Positions 7,497 to 16,671 of a DNA stretch of 64,000 nt are shown piece after piece. Where the stretch lies: contig NZ_BNBS01000021.1 of the NCBI RefSeq assembly GCF_014656075.1, forward strand, positions 21,964 to 85,963, written 5' to 3'. The notes under the pieces are model-generated. The model ran no database searches and was not told the origin of the DNA. It worked only from the letters and a program-made list of their open reading frames with translations. The DNA comes from Streptomyces hydrogenans. Its GTDB lineage: Bacteria > Actinomycetota > Actinomycetes > Streptomycetales > Streptomycetaceae. Within the stretch, counting starts at the first letter, position 1; each line of letters begins with the position of its first letter. A program made the translations under genes and the position numbers.

Positions 7497-9197
7497 ATGA
7501 CGCCGAACGCCGCCTCCACGGGCTCCCCGAGAACCGAACAGAGCCGGAGGGGCTTCCTCGCCACCGGCGCCGTCGCCGCCGTCGCGGTCGCCGGCGGAGC
7601 CCCGCTGCTCACCGCCTGCGGCGGCGGTGGCGACACGGGGAAGAAGGACGGCACCACCAGCGGCAAGGACGCCGCCAGGATCCTCCCCGCCTTCGTGGCC
7701 AGCGAGGTCGTGCCCGCCGACGTCCCCGCGCGAAACGGCTCCGCCGCCGGCTTCACCCGCGCCATCCCCGCCGCCGAACTCAAGACTTCCGTCACCGAGA
7801 AGCTCGGCAAGGGCGGCGCGCTCACCGTCATGGCACCCTTCTGGGGCACCCCGCCCGCCCCCGGCAACCCGTACTACAAGGCCATGGACGAGGCCATCGG
7901 CGTCCAGGTCACCTGGCAGAACCAGGACGGCAACGTCTACGACCAGAAGCTCGGCGCCGTCCTCGCCTCCAGCGACATCCCCGACCTCGTCGTCGTCCCC
8001 GGCTGGAACCTCGGCGGCAAGATCCCCAGCGCCGTCGACGCCAAGTTCGAGGACCTCGGCCCGTACCTCTCCGGCGACAAGGTCAAGGCGTACCCCAACC
8101 TCGCCGCCATCCCCACCGACGCCTGGCAGCGCGGCATCTTCGGCGGCAAGCTCCGCGGCCTGCCGATGCCCGCCTCCTACGTCACCAACATCGCGCCCTT
8201 CTACCGCAAGGACCTCTTCGACGCGAAGGGCTGGCAACTCCCGAAGAGCGCCGACGAGTTCCTCGCCCTCGCCAAGGAGATCACCAGCGCCAAGGCCAAG
8301 GTGTGGGCCTGCGCCGACATGACCTGGACCGCCTGGAACATGTTCGGCGTCCTCAACGGCAGCGACAAGGCGCTGGGCTGGAACCTCGTCGACGGCAAGC
8401 TGGTCAACCGCATCGAGACCCCCGAGTACCTCGAAGCCCTCGAATGGACCCGCAAGCTCTTCGACGCCGGCGTCGTCCACCCCGACGAGAAGGCCCAGAA
8501 CCAGGGCGACTCCGCCGTCCGCTTCACCTCCGGCCAGTGCCTCATGTACAACAACGACCTCTCCCACTGGTACGGCAAGACCGCCGAGATGGCCGCCCAG
8601 AACCCGAGGTTCGCCATGGCCGCCATGGACATCCCCGGCCACGCCGGAGGCAGCCCGCAGCTGTGGGCCACCAACCCCGCCAACATCTGGTCCTTCGTCC
8701 GCAAGGGCGCCCCCAAGGCGGTCGTCGAGGACGCCCTCGCCATCGCGAACTTCACCGCCGCGCCCTACGGCACCAAGGAGCGCATGCTCACCGACTACGG
8801 CGTCGAAGGCGTCCACCACACCGTCAAGGACGGGCTGCCCGTCAAGACCGACGCGGGCAACCAGGAGGTCAGCAGCTCCTGGATGTTCGTCGCCAGCCCC
8901 GCCCCCTACCTCGCCCACCCCGACATGCCGGAGATCACCAAGGCGCAGGTCGCGTGGCAGCAGCGAATGGGAGCCCTCACCCGCAAGTCCTCCTTCTACG
9001 GCCTCACCATCGCCGAGCCCGGCCGGTGGACCGGCCTCATGAACGACTTCGAGCAGCTGGAGAAGGACATCGTCCGCGGCCGCAAGAAGCTCTCCGACAT
9101 GCAGCAGGCCGTCTCGGAGTGGAAGTCCAAGGGCGGCGACCAGCTCCGCGACTGGTACAAGAAGCTCCTCGACACCACCGGCTCCGCGGCGAGCTGA
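7497..9197 (+). CDS. ABC sugar transporter, substrate-binding lipoprotein (LplA/YtcQ type)
   Basis: A 566-residue extracellular binding protein. The N-terminus has a twin-arginine motif (SRRGFL, 16-21), a hydrophobic stretch and a lipobox LLTAC with Cys41, so it is exported folded and anchored as a lipoprotein. Its large size and partners place it with the LplA/YtcQ-type oligosaccharide-binding proteins. Middle motifs (GLPMPASYVTNIAPFYRKDLF, about 225-245; WTAWNMFGVLNG, about 280) are usual for the clan. ATG 7497 has GAAGGG upstream. It heads a tight operon with two permeases and two glycosidases, so it probably captures a branched plant-wall oligosaccharide. Confidence 0.92.
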   Translation: MTPNAASTGSPRTEQSRRGFLATGAVAAVAVAGGAPLLTACGGGGDTGKKDGTTSGKDAARILPAFVASEVVPADVPARNGSAAGFTRAIPAAELKTSVTEKLGKGGALTVMAPFWGTPPAPGNPYYKAMDEAIGVQVTWQNQDGNVYDQKLGAVLASSDIPDLVVVPGWNLGGKIPSAVDAKFEDLGPYLSGDKVKAYPNLAAIPTDAWQRGIFGGKLRGLPMPASYVTNIAPFYRKDLFDAKGWQLPKSADEFLALAKEITSAKAKVWACADMTWTAWNMFGVLNGSDKALGWNLVDGKLVNRIETPEYLEALEWTRKLFDAGVVHPDEKAQNQGDSAVRFTSGQCLMYNNDLSHWYGKTAEMAAQNPRFAMAAMDIPGHAGGSPQLWATNPANIWSFVRKGAPKAVVEDALAIANFTAAPYGTKERMLTDYGVEGVHHTVKDGLPVKTDAGNQEVSSSWMFVASPAPYLAHPDMPEITKAQVAWQQRMGALTRKSSFYGLTIAEPGRWTGLMNDFEQLEKDIVRGRKKLSDMQQAVSEWKSKGGDQLRDWYKKLLDTTGSAAS

Positions 9198-9198
9198 C

Positions 9199-10155
9199 GT
9201 GAACAGGCACGACACCACCGACCGCCGGCCGAGGACCCTCGGCCGGCGGCTCCGGCGCGACCGCGTCCTCCTGCTGATGACGCTCCCCGCCCTCGTCCTC
9301 GTCCTCGTCTTCAACTACGTCCCGATCCTCGGGAACGTCGTCGCCTTCCAGGACTACGACCCCTACGTCTCCACCAACGGCGTCACCGCCGTCCTGGAGT
9401 CCCCCTGGGTCGGCCTCGCGCAGTTCGACCGGGTCCTGTCCGACCCCTCCTTCTGGGCCGCCGTCGAGAACACCCTCGTCTTCTTCGTCCTCCAACTGCT
9501 GCTCTTCTTCCCCGTCCCCATCGCCCTCGCCCTGCTCGTGCACAGCCTGCTGCGACCCCGGATCCGCGCCTTCGTCCAGGCCGTGCTCTACCTCCCGCAC
9601 TTCTTCTCCTGGGTCATCGTCATCACCGTCTTCCAGCAGATCTTCGGCGGCGCCGGCGTCATCGCCCAGACCCTGCGCGAACACGGCCACGAGGGCTTCG
9701 ACCTGATGACCGACCCCGGCGTCTTCAAGTTCCTCGTCACCGCCGAGGGCATCTGGAAGGACGCCGGCTGGGGCGTCATCGTCTTCCTCGCCGCGCTCGC
9801 CGCCGTCGACCAGTCCCTCTACGAGGCCGCCGCCATGGACGGCGCCGACCGGTGGCGCCGCATGTGGCACGTCACCCTGCCCGCGCTCCGCCCCGTCATC
9901 GCCCTCCTCCTCGTCCTGCGCGTCGGCGACGCCCTCACCGTCGGCTTCGAGCAACTGCTCCTCCAACGCGACGCCGTCGGACCCGGCGCCGCCGAAGTCC
10001 TCGACACCTTCGTCTGGTGGACCGGCCTGCGCAGCCAGGACTTCAGCTACGCCGCCGCGGCCGGACTCATCAAGGGGATCGTCGGCCTCGCCCTCGTCCT
10101 CACCGCGAACAAGGTCGCCCACCTCATGGGCGAACAGGGGGTGTACCGCAAGTGA
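9199..10155 (+). CDS. ABC sugar transporter permease (LplB/YteP type)
   Basis: A 318-residue inner-membrane protein with about six transmembrane segments starting at LLLMTLPALVLVLVFNYVP (25-43). The cytoplasmic EAA loop that docks the ATPase is at about 209-226 (EAAAMDGADRWRRMWHVTLP). It starts one base after the binding-protein stop and its own stop overlaps the next start (GTGA). It forms the channel with the next permease. No ATPase gene is nearby, so it probably uses the shared MsiK-type ATPase. Confidence 0.92.
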   Translation: MNRHDTTDRRPRTLGRRLRRDRVLLLMTLPALVLVLVFNYVPILGNVVAFQDYDPYVSTNGVTAVLESPWVGLAQFDRVLSDPSFWAAVENTLVFFVLQLLLFFPVPIALALLVHSLLRPRIRAFVQAVLYLPHFFSWVIVITVFQQIFGGAGVIAQTLREHGHEGFDLMTDPGVFKFLVTAEGIWKDAGWGVIVFLAALAAVDQSLYEAAAMDGADRWRRMWHVTLPALRPVIALLLVLRVGDALTVGFEQLLLQRDAVGPGAAEVLDTFVWWTGLRSQDFSYAAAAGLIKGIVGLALVLTANKVAHLMGEQGVYRK

Positions 10156-11114
10156 CCCAGCGCGTCCTCGAACGGCCCGCGCCGCCGCCCGCCCGCACCA
10201 CCGCCGCCCGCCGCTCCCGGTGGGCGGCGCCCGCCCGCCCCGTCTGGGAGGAGCCGCCCACCCGGGCCGGACTCACCGCCAAGGCGGCGCTCCTCGCCGC
10301 CGCCTGCCTCGCCGTCCTCGTCCCGCTCTGGATCGTCGTCGTCACCAGCCTCTCCAGCAAGCAAACGATCACCGAGGCCGGCGGACTGGTCATCGTCCCC
10401 CGGGACCTCACCCTCATCGCCTACCGCGAACTGCTCAGCGGCGGACAGGTCACCCGCGCCGTCCTCGTCAGCCTCGGCGTCACCCTCGCCGGCACCCTCT
10501 TCTCGATGACGGTCTCCGTCCTCGCCGCCTACGGCCTGTCCCGGCCCGGCTCCCTCGGACACCGCGCCCTCCTCTTCACGCTGATGGGCACGATGTTCTT
10601 CGGCGCCGGCCTCATCCCCACCTACCTCCTGGTGCAGAGCCTCGGCCTCACCGACACCTACCTCGCGCTGATCCTCCCCAGCGCCGTCAGCGTCTTCAAC
10701 ATCCTCGTCCTGCGCGCCTTCTTCATGGGCATCTCGCCCGAACTCGTCGACAGCGCCCGCATCGACGGCGCCGGCGACCTGCGCATCCTGTGGACCATCG
10801 TGATGCCGCTCTCCCGCGCGGTGATCGCCGTCATCACCCTCTTCTACGCGGTCGGCTACTGGAGCGCCTGGTTCAACGCCTCCATCTACCTCAACGACCA
10901 GAACATGATGCCGCTCCAGAACGTCCTCATCCAGCTCGCCCAGAAGCAGGAGATCCCCGTCGGCCTCGGCCAGGCCGTCAAGGCCGGGAACCTCTCCGGA
11001 CTCGCCGTCCAGATGGCCGTCATGGTCCTCGCCCTGCTGCCCGTCGCCGTCCTCTCGCCCTTCGTCCAGAAGCACTTCAAGAAGGGCATGCTCACCGGCG
11101 CGGTCAAGGGCTGA
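10152..11114 (+). CDS. ABC sugar transporter permease (YtcP type)
   Basis: A 320-residue second permease. After a basic, Pro/Ala-rich tail of 40 residues come six predicted membrane segments (first at ALLAAACLAVLVPLWIVVV, 46-65) and an EAA loop at about 196-216 (PELVDSARIDGAGDLRILW). The C-terminus PFVQKHFKKGMLTGAVKG is the usual ending of this permease class. GTG 10152 overlaps the preceding stop by four bases, implying coupled translation. Confidence 0.92.
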   Translation: MTQRVLERPAPPPARTTAARRSRWAAPARPVWEEPPTRAGLTAKAALLAAACLAVLVPLWIVVVTSLSSKQTITEAGGLVIVPRDLTLIAYRELLSGGQVTRAVLVSLGVTLAGTLFSMTVSVLAAYGLSRPGSLGHRALLFTLMGTMFFGAGLIPTYLLVQSLGLTDTYLALILPSAVSVFNILVLRAFFMGISPELVDSARIDGAGDLRILWTIVMPLSRAVIAVITLFYAVGYWSAWFNASIYLNDQNMMPLQNVLIQLAQKQEIPVGLGQAVKAGNLSGLAVQMAVMVLALLPVAVLSPFVQKHFKKGMLTGAVKG

Positions 11115-11143
11115 CCCCGCACCCACCTACCGGAAGAACCCGC

Positions 11144-13141
11144 ATGCCGAGCCTCGACGACCTCACCCGCCCGCCCGGCCGCCCCGGCCGCGTCCTCTAC
11201 GGCGGCGACTGGAACCCCGAACAGTGGCCGGAGGACACCTGGCCCGAGGACCTGCGACTGATGCGCCGGGCCGGCGTCACCACCGTCACCCTCGGCGTCT
11301 TCTCCTGGTCCCGGCTCGAACCCGAGCCGGGCGCACGCGAGTTCGGCTGGCTCGACCGGCTCATGGACCTCACCCACGCGCACGGCGTCGACGTCGTCCT
11401 CGCCACCCCCACCGCCTCCCCGCCGCCCTGGCTCGGCCGCCGCCACCCCGAGTCGCTGCCCCGAGACGAGGACGGCCGCACCGAATGGTGGGGCTCCCGC
11501 CAGCACTTCTCCCACTCCAGCCCCGCCTACCGCCGCCACGCCGCCGCGATCACCGAGGACCTCGCCGCCCGCTACGCCGCCCACCCGGCCCTCGTCATGT
11601 GGCACATCAACAACGAGTACTGCACCCACGACTGGGGCGACGAGGCCGCCCGCACCTTCCGCACCTGGCTCCAGGACCGGTACGGCACCCTCGACGCCCT
11701 CAACACCGCCTGGGGCACCGACTTCTGGAGCCAGCGGTACGCCGCCTGGGAGGAGGTCCTGCCCCCGCGCCGCGCCCACTACCTCCGCAACCCCGCCCAC
11801 GTCCTCGACTTCCGCCGCTACACCTCCGACCAGCTCCTGGAGTGCTACCGCGCCGAACGCGACATCGTCCGCAAGCACACCCCCCACCTCCCGGTCACCA
11901 CCAACTTCATGCCCTTCTGGTCCGGACAGGACGGCTGGGCCTGGGCCGCCGAGGAGGACGTCGTCTCCGTCGACGTCTACCCCGACCCCGCCGAGCCCCG
12001 CGCGGGCGGCCACGAGAACGCCCTCGTCGCCGACCTCACCCGCGCCGAGGCCGGCGGCCGCCCCTGGATGGTCATGGAACAGGCCGCCGGCGCCGTCAAC
12101 TGGCGCCCCGTCAACCACCCCAAGCCCGAAGGGCTCAACCGGCTCTGGACCCTCCAGGCCGTCGCCCGCGGCGCCGACGCCGTGCACTACTTCCAGTGGC
12201 GCCCCTCCCGCCAGGGCGCCGAGAAGTTCCACTCCGGCATGCTCGGCCACAGCGGCGAACACGGCCGCGCCTTCCGCGAGACCGTCCGCATCGGCGCCGA
12301 CCTCGCCCGCCTCGGCCCCCGCGTCGCCGGCAGCCGCCTCCCCGACGGCGGCGTCGCCCTCCTCCACGACTGGGACTCCTGGTGGGCCGGCCGCCACGAG
12401 GGCGCCCTCTCCGCCCACCTCGACCAGGGCGACCTGGTCCGCGCCTGGCACCGCGCCCTCTGGGACGCCGGCCTCCCCGTCACCTTCGCCCACCCCCACC
12501 ACGACCTGACCGCCCACCCCCTCGTCGTCGTCCCCCACCTCTACCTCCTCGACGACACCGCGATCGACGCCCTGGAGCGGTACGTCTCCGGCGGCGGCCG
12601 CCTCGTCTGCGGCTTCTTCACCGGCGTCGCCGACCCCGACGACCGGATCCGCCCCGGTGGCACGGACGCCCGCCTCCGCGCGCTCCTCGGCATCGACCGG
12701 ATCGACGAGTGGTGGCCCCTCGCCCCCGGCGAGCACGCCGACTGCGGCACCTTCCGCGGCACCCTCTGGTCCGAGGAACTCGTCCCCGCCCCCGGCACCG
12801 AGACCCTGGCCGCCTACCGGGGCGGCGCGCTCGACGGCCGCCCCGCCGTCCTCCGCCACGGCCGCGCCCGCTACCTCTCCACCCTCCCCGAACCCGACGC
12901 CCTGCGCGCCCTGCTCGCCGAAGCCGCCCACGAGGCCGGCGTCCGGCCCGCCCTCGACGGCCTGCCCGACGGCGTCGAGGCCGTCCGCCGGGGCGAGCTG
13001 CTCTTCCTGCTCCACCACGGCCCCGCCCCGGTCACCGTCGCCGTCCCGGGCCGCCACCGGGACCTGCTCACCGGCACCACCGTCGACGACACCCTCACCC
13101 TCGACCGCTTCGGCGCCGCCGTCCTGGAGGAGCACCCATGA
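11144..13141 (+). CDS. GH42 beta-galactosidase (zinc-site-lacking type)
   Basis: A 665-residue GH42 enzyme that hydrolyses terminal beta-galactosides; with no signal peptide it acts in the cytoplasm. The TIM barrel opens with VLYGGDWNPEQWP (18-29). The acid/base is Glu158 in WHINNEY and the nucleophile Glu312 in WMVMEQAAG. A trimerisation domain (about 390-600) and a small beta domain follow. The four zinc Cys of classic GH42 enzymes are not kept: the Cys118-equivalent site is Phe and only Cys160 occurs near the second cluster, in contrast to the GH42 at 29264. GGAAG precedes the ATG at 11144. Its stop shares ATGA with the GH95-like gene, so both are made together. Confidence 0.93.
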   Translation: MPSLDDLTRPPGRPGRVLYGGDWNPEQWPEDTWPEDLRLMRRAGVTTVTLGVFSWSRLEPEPGAREFGWLDRLMDLTHAHGVDVVLATPTASPPPWLGRRHPESLPRDEDGRTEWWGSRQHFSHSSPAYRRHAAAITEDLAARYAAHPALVMWHINNEYCTHDWGDEAARTFRTWLQDRYGTLDALNTAWGTDFWSQRYAAWEEVLPPRRAHYLRNPAHVLDFRRYTSDQLLECYRAERDIVRKHTPHLPVTTNFMPFWSGQDGWAWAAEEDVVSVDVYPDPAEPRAGGHENALVADLTRAEAGGRPWMVMEQAAGAVNWRPVNHPKPEGLNRLWTLQAVARGADAVHYFQWRPSRQGAEKFHSGMLGHSGEHGRAFRETVRIGADLARLGPRVAGSRLPDGGVALLHDWDSWWAGRHEGALSAHLDQGDLVRAWHRALWDAGLPVTFAHPHHDLTAHPLVVVPHLYLLDDTAIDALERYVSGGGRLVCGFFTGVADPDDRIRPGGTDARLRALLGIDRIDEWWPLAPGEHADCGTFRGTLWSEELVPAPGTETLAAYRGGALDGRPAVLRHGRARYLSTLPEPDALRALLAEAAHEAGVRPALDGLPDGVEAVRRGELLFLLHHGPAPVTVAVPGRHRDLLTGTTVDDTLTLDRFGAAVLEEHP

Positions 13142-15381
13142 GCGCACCCGCCCCCGCGTCCCCGCCCGCCTCCCCGGCGGGCCCCGTCCACGGCACCTGG
13201 GAACCCGCGCCCGCCGCCCGCTGGGAGGACGCCTTCCCCGCCGGGAACGGACGCCACGGGGCCCTGGTGTACGGCGACCCGGTGGACGACCGGGTGATCG
13301 TCACCCACCACACCCTCGTCCGCCCCCACCACGCCCCCGGCGACACCGACCCGCCCCGCCTCGCCGACCGGCTCCCCGCCCTCCAGGACGCCCTCCTCTC
13401 CGGCGACCCGACCGCCGCCGAGACCTTCACCGACGGCCGCCCGCTGCGCTGGATCCAGCCCTTCCACCCGGGCTTCCTCACCCGCGTCCTCGACGAGGCC
13501 CCGGCCGGCGGGCGCGCCGTGCGCCGCGAGGCCGACTTCACCACCGGCGTCGTCACCGCCACCGCGGGGCCCCGCGCCAGCCGGGTCCTCGTCTCGCGCG
13601 CCGACGACGTCCTCGTCCAGTACGTCACGGAGCCGGGCCCCCGCGTCCACGTCGAGCTCGACCACCGCCTCGACGGCGCCCCGCCCGGTCTCACCGCGGG
13701 CCGCGGCATCACCACCGCCCACGGCGAGACCGTACTCACCCTGCGCGCGGGCTACCCCGGCTCCACCCTCGGCTACACCGGCGTCACCCTCGTCCTCACC
13801 GACACCGGACGCACCACCCTCACCGACCGCGGCATCCGCGTCGAGGGCGCCCGCCGCCTCCTCCTGCTCACCCGCGTCCACCGCCACGACGGCCCCCACG
13901 ACCCCGCCGGGGAGACCGCCGCCCTCCGCGCCCTCGCCGGGGAGGACGGCCCCGCCGCCGCGTACGCCCGGCTCCTCGCCCGGCACACCGCCCTGCACGG
14001 CGCCGCCTACCGCCGGGTCGCCCTCGACCTCGCCGCCGACCCCGCCGAACGGGCCCTGCCCGGCTCGGCGCTGCTGGCCCGGCCCGCCGGACCCGCCCTC
14101 CTCGAACGCCTCTTCGCCGCGGGCCGTCACCACCTCCTCTCCTCCGCCGGCCTCCACCCGCCCCGCCTGTGCGGGCTGTGGACCGGCGACTGGGACACCG
14201 CCTGGTCCGGCGGCTTCACCACCGACGCCAACCTCGCCCTCCAGACCGCCTCCGCCGTCGCCGCCGACCTGCCCGAGGTCACCGAGGCCCTCCGCACCCT
14301 GATCCGGGGCCAGCGCGCCGACTGGCGGGACAACGCCCGGGCCGTCTTCGGCACCCGGGGCGTCGTCGCCCCCGCCCACACCGACGGCGAGAGCGGCCAC
14401 ACGTACCACTTCGACCGGGAGTACCCCCTCCACCTGTGGACCGCCGCCGCCGACTGGCTGCTCCTCCCGCTCCTCGAAGCCGACGAGGCCGACGGCCGCC
14501 GCGACCCCTGGCTCACCGGGATGCTCCTCGAACTCGCCGACTTCTACGAGGACTTCCTCACCCGCACCGGCCCCGACGGGCACCTCGCCGTCGTCCCCTC
14601 CTACTCACCGGAGAACCGCCCGCGCGGCGGCAGCTGGGGCGCCGTCAACGCCACCATGGACCTCGCCGCCGCCCGCCACGCCCTCACCGCCGCCGCCGAC
14701 CGCGCCCCCGCCGGACGGGCCGCCCGCCTCCGGGCCCTCGCCGACCGCCTCCCGCCGTACCGCGTCAACGACGACGGCGCCCTCGCCGAATGGGCCTGGC
14801 CCGGCCTCGGCGACCGCTACGACCACCGCCACCTCAGCCACCTCTACCCCGTCTGGCCGCTCGACGAGATCACTCCGTACGACACCCCCGAACAGGCCCG
14901 GGCCGCCGCCCGCGCCCTCGCCCTGCGCGGCCACGAGAACGACTCGGCCCACGGCCACCTCCACCAGGGCCTCATCGCCGCCCGGCTCGGCGACGCGGCA
15001 CGCACCGGGGACGCCCTCCGCCGCGTCCTCGGCGGCGACTTCTTCCACGCCTCCCTGATGAGCGCCCACTATCCGAAGCGGGACGTCTACAACGCCGACG
15101 CCGCCCACGCCCTGCCCGCCCTCCTCGTCGAGGCGCTGGTCCGCTCCACCCCGGGCCGGCTCGTGCTGCTGCCCGCGCCGCCGCCCGGACTCTGCGCCCG
15201 CGGCCGGCTCACCGGCGTCCGCACCCGTTTCGGCGCCCGGCTCGACCTCGCCTGGGCACCGGGGGAGTACCGGGCCGTCCTGCGCCCCGCCCGGGACGCC
15301 GACGTCGAACTGTGCGCCCCCGAGGGCCGGCGGCGGCTGGCGCTCCGGGCGGGCGAGGAGCACGTCCTCGTCAGCCCGTGA
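13138..15381 (+). CDS. GH95-like glycosidase (alpha-L-fucosidase/galactosidase family, diverged)
   Basis: A 747-residue protein with the GH95 layout: N-terminal beta domain with FPAGNGRHGALVYGDP (33-48), linker, then an (alpha/alpha)6 barrel with GLWTGDWDTAWSGGF (346-360), NLALQ (365-369), a SPEN motif whose Glu492 matches the general acid, and RHLSHLYPVWP. Family members release alpha-L-fucose or related sugars using an Asn base. Departures are clear: the usual LNEDTLW segment is replaced by THHTLVRP and the TGWS-AW signature by NDSAHGHLHQG. Activity may therefore differ from fucose release. No signal peptide. ATG 13138 overlaps the GH42 stop; the last 11 bases overlap the convergent LacI gene. 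Confidence 0.8.
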   Translation: MSAPAPASPPASPAGPVHGTWEPAPAARWEDAFPAGNGRHGALVYGDPVDDRVIVTHHTLVRPHHAPGDTDPPRLADRLPALQDALLSGDPTAAETFTDGRPLRWIQPFHPGFLTRVLDEAPAGGRAVRREADFTTGVVTATAGPRASRVLVSRADDVLVQYVTEPGPRVHVELDHRLDGAPPGLTAGRGITTAHGETVLTLRAGYPGSTLGYTGVTLVLTDTGRTTLTDRGIRVEGARRLLLLTRVHRHDGPHDPAGETAALRALAGEDGPAAAYARLLARHTALHGAAYRRVALDLAADPAERALPGSALLARPAGPALLERLFAAGRHHLLSSAGLHPPRLCGLWTGDWDTAWSGGFTTDANLALQTASAVAADLPEVTEALRTLIRGQRADWRDNARAVFGTRGVVAPAHTDGESGHTYHFDREYPLHLWTAAADWLLLPLLEADEADGRRDPWLTGMLLELADFYEDFLTRTGPDGHLAVVPSYSPENRPRGGSWGAVNATMDLAAARHALTAAADRAPAGRAARLRALADRLPPYRVNDDGALAEWAWPGLGDRYDHRHLSHLYPVWPLDEITPYDTPEQARAAARALALRGHENDSAHGHLHQGLIAARLGDAARTGDALRRVLGGDFFHASLMSAHYPKRDVYNADAAHALPALLVEALVRSTPGRLVLLPAPPPGLCARGRLTGVRTRFGARLDLAWAPGEYRAVLRPARDADVELCAPEGRRRLALRAGEEHVLVSP

Positions 15382-16402
15382 GCCGGCGGGAGGGCGGCGG
15401 ACCCGAACTGGCCCGCACGGTCAGCACCGGGGTGAGCAGCTCCACCCCGGTCGCGTCCGGCCCGCCCGGCCCGGTGAGCCGGGCGAACAGCCGCTCCACC
15501 GCCCGCCGTCCCAGCTCCTGCGCCGGGATCGCCACCGAGGTGAGCGGCACGGACGCCTGCGCGGCCACCGCCTCCGGGCAGACCGCGACCACCGACACGT
15601 CCTCCGGCACCGCCCGGCCGGTCCGCCGCAGCAGGGCCAGCAGCGGCTCCACCGCCGTCTCGTTCTGCACCACGAAGGCGCTGACCCCCGGGCGCTCGTC
15701 CAGGATCCGCGCCAGCACACCGGCGACGGCGTCGTGACTGCCGTCGCACGGCCGGTGCAGCAGCCCCACGCCCAGCCGCCCGGCCCGCTCGCGCAGCCCG
15801 CCGAGGGTCCGCTCGGCGAAGCCGGTGTGCCGGGCGTACACCCCGGGGGAGCCGCCGACGACGGCGATCTCCCGGTGCCCGAGCCCGGCCAGGTGCTCGA
15901 CGCAGAGCGCCCCGGCCGCCGCGAAGTCCAGGTCCACGCAGTTCAGTCCGGCCGGATCGGCGGGCAGCCCGACGAGGACGGCGGGCGGGGCCGCCGCGCG
16001 CAGCACCGGCAGCCGCCCGTCGTCGAGCTGCACGTCCATGAGGATCACGGCCTCGGCGAGCCCGCTGCCGGTGACCCGGCGCAGCGCCGAGGGCCCCTCC
16101 TCGCCGGTGAGCAGCAGCACGTCGTAGCCGCGCGCCCGGGCCGTGGTGGCGACGGCCACCGCGATCTCCAGCATCACCGGCACGTACATGTCGGTGCGCA
16201 ACGGCACCATCAGCGCGATGATCCGCGAGCGGCTGCTGGCGAGCGCCCTGGCGCCGGCGTGCGGCTGGTACCCGAGCTGCTCGATGCTGGCCCGGACCCG
16301 CCGCCGGGTGAGGTCGGAGATGGGCCGCTTGCCGCTCAGGACATAGCTCACCGTGCTGGCCGACACCCCGGCGTGGCGGGCGACCTCGGCAAGCGTGACC
16401 AT
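15371..16402 (-). CDS. LacI-family repressor of the oligosaccharide regulon
   Basis: A 343-residue regulator. The LacI helix-turn-helix is at residues 1-24 (VTLAEVARHAGVSASTVSYVLSG) with the hinge helix by about 55; a periplasmic-binding-protein-like effector domain fills the rest. ATG 16402 is the start because the domain begins there. Identical palindromes upstream of its own gene (16528) and in the GH3/ABC divergent promoter (7159, 7332) indicate that it represses itself and both arms of the cluster, probably until an imported oligosaccharide binds. Tail-to-tail overlap of 11 bases with the GH95-like gene. Confidence 0.93.
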   Translation of the reverse strand: MVTLAEVARHAGVSASTVSYVLSGKRPISDLTRRRVRASIEQLGYQPHAGARALASSRSRIIALMVPLRTDMYVPVMLEIAVAVATTARARGYDVLLLTGEEGPSALRRVTGSGLAEAVILMDVQLDDGRLPVLRAAAPPAVLVGLPADPAGLNCVDLDFAAAGALCVEHLAGLGHREIAVVGGSPGVYARHTGFAERTLGGLRERAGRLGVGLLHRPCDGSHDAVAGVLARILDERPGVSAFVVQNETAVEPLLALLRRTGRAVPEDVSVVAVCPEAVAAQASVPLTSVAIPAQELGRRAVERLFARLTGPGGPDATGVELLTPVLTVRASSGPPPSRRLTG

Positions 16403-16431
16403 CCGATCTCCCCTGCGGCCGGGACGGGCGA

Positions 16432-16469
16432 ATCGCTTCGACGGAGCCGTCGGAAGATCGCTTCGACGG
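16432..16469. promoter_or_regulatory. Pair of LacI half-site-like direct repeats
   Basis: ATCGCTTCGACGG occurs at 16432-16444 and again at 16457-16469, 25 bases apart. Each contains CGCTTCGA, the right half of the full operator palindrome, and they lie between the operator and the LacI start. They may be weak secondary sites. Confidence 0.4.
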
Positions 16470-16527
16470 CTCAGCAGGACGGTAACGCGGGCGAGTTGAC
16501 GTGTCCAGACTGCGGGGAGGGGCAATA

Positions 16528-16541
16528 TCGAAGCGCTTCGA
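16528..16541. promoter_or_regulatory. LacI-type operator, copy 3 (autoregulation)
   Basis: TCGAAGCGCTTCGA, identical to the copies at 7159 and 7332, lies 126 bases upstream of the LacI start in the 269-base gap shared with the monooxygenase-fold gene. Confidence 0.8.
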
Positions 16542-16671
16542 CTCGTGGCGTGCGCCACCCTCCGCGCAGGGCAAACCGAACCGTTCAGTCTTGACCCTGA
16601 ACCGATCGGTGTAGTTCAGTGGGTGCGCAGGGTGGCGGGCGGCCACCGGGGCGGGACGAGGGAGGCCGGAG

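Noticed and set aside
3985..7500. An 1171-codon open frame on the plus strand
   Set aside because: It is antisense to the GH3 gene, rich in Arg/Gly/Val with no domain, and arises from GC-rich codon use.
11224..13137. Long frame extension upstream of the GH95-like start
   Set aside because: The extension is Pro/Arg-rich frame-shifted reading of GH42; the real start is ATG 13138, which overlaps the GH42 stop.
10886..13147. A 753-codon minus-strand open frame
   Set aside because: Glycine/valine/glutamate low-complexity translation opposite the well-supported GH42 gene; a shadow.
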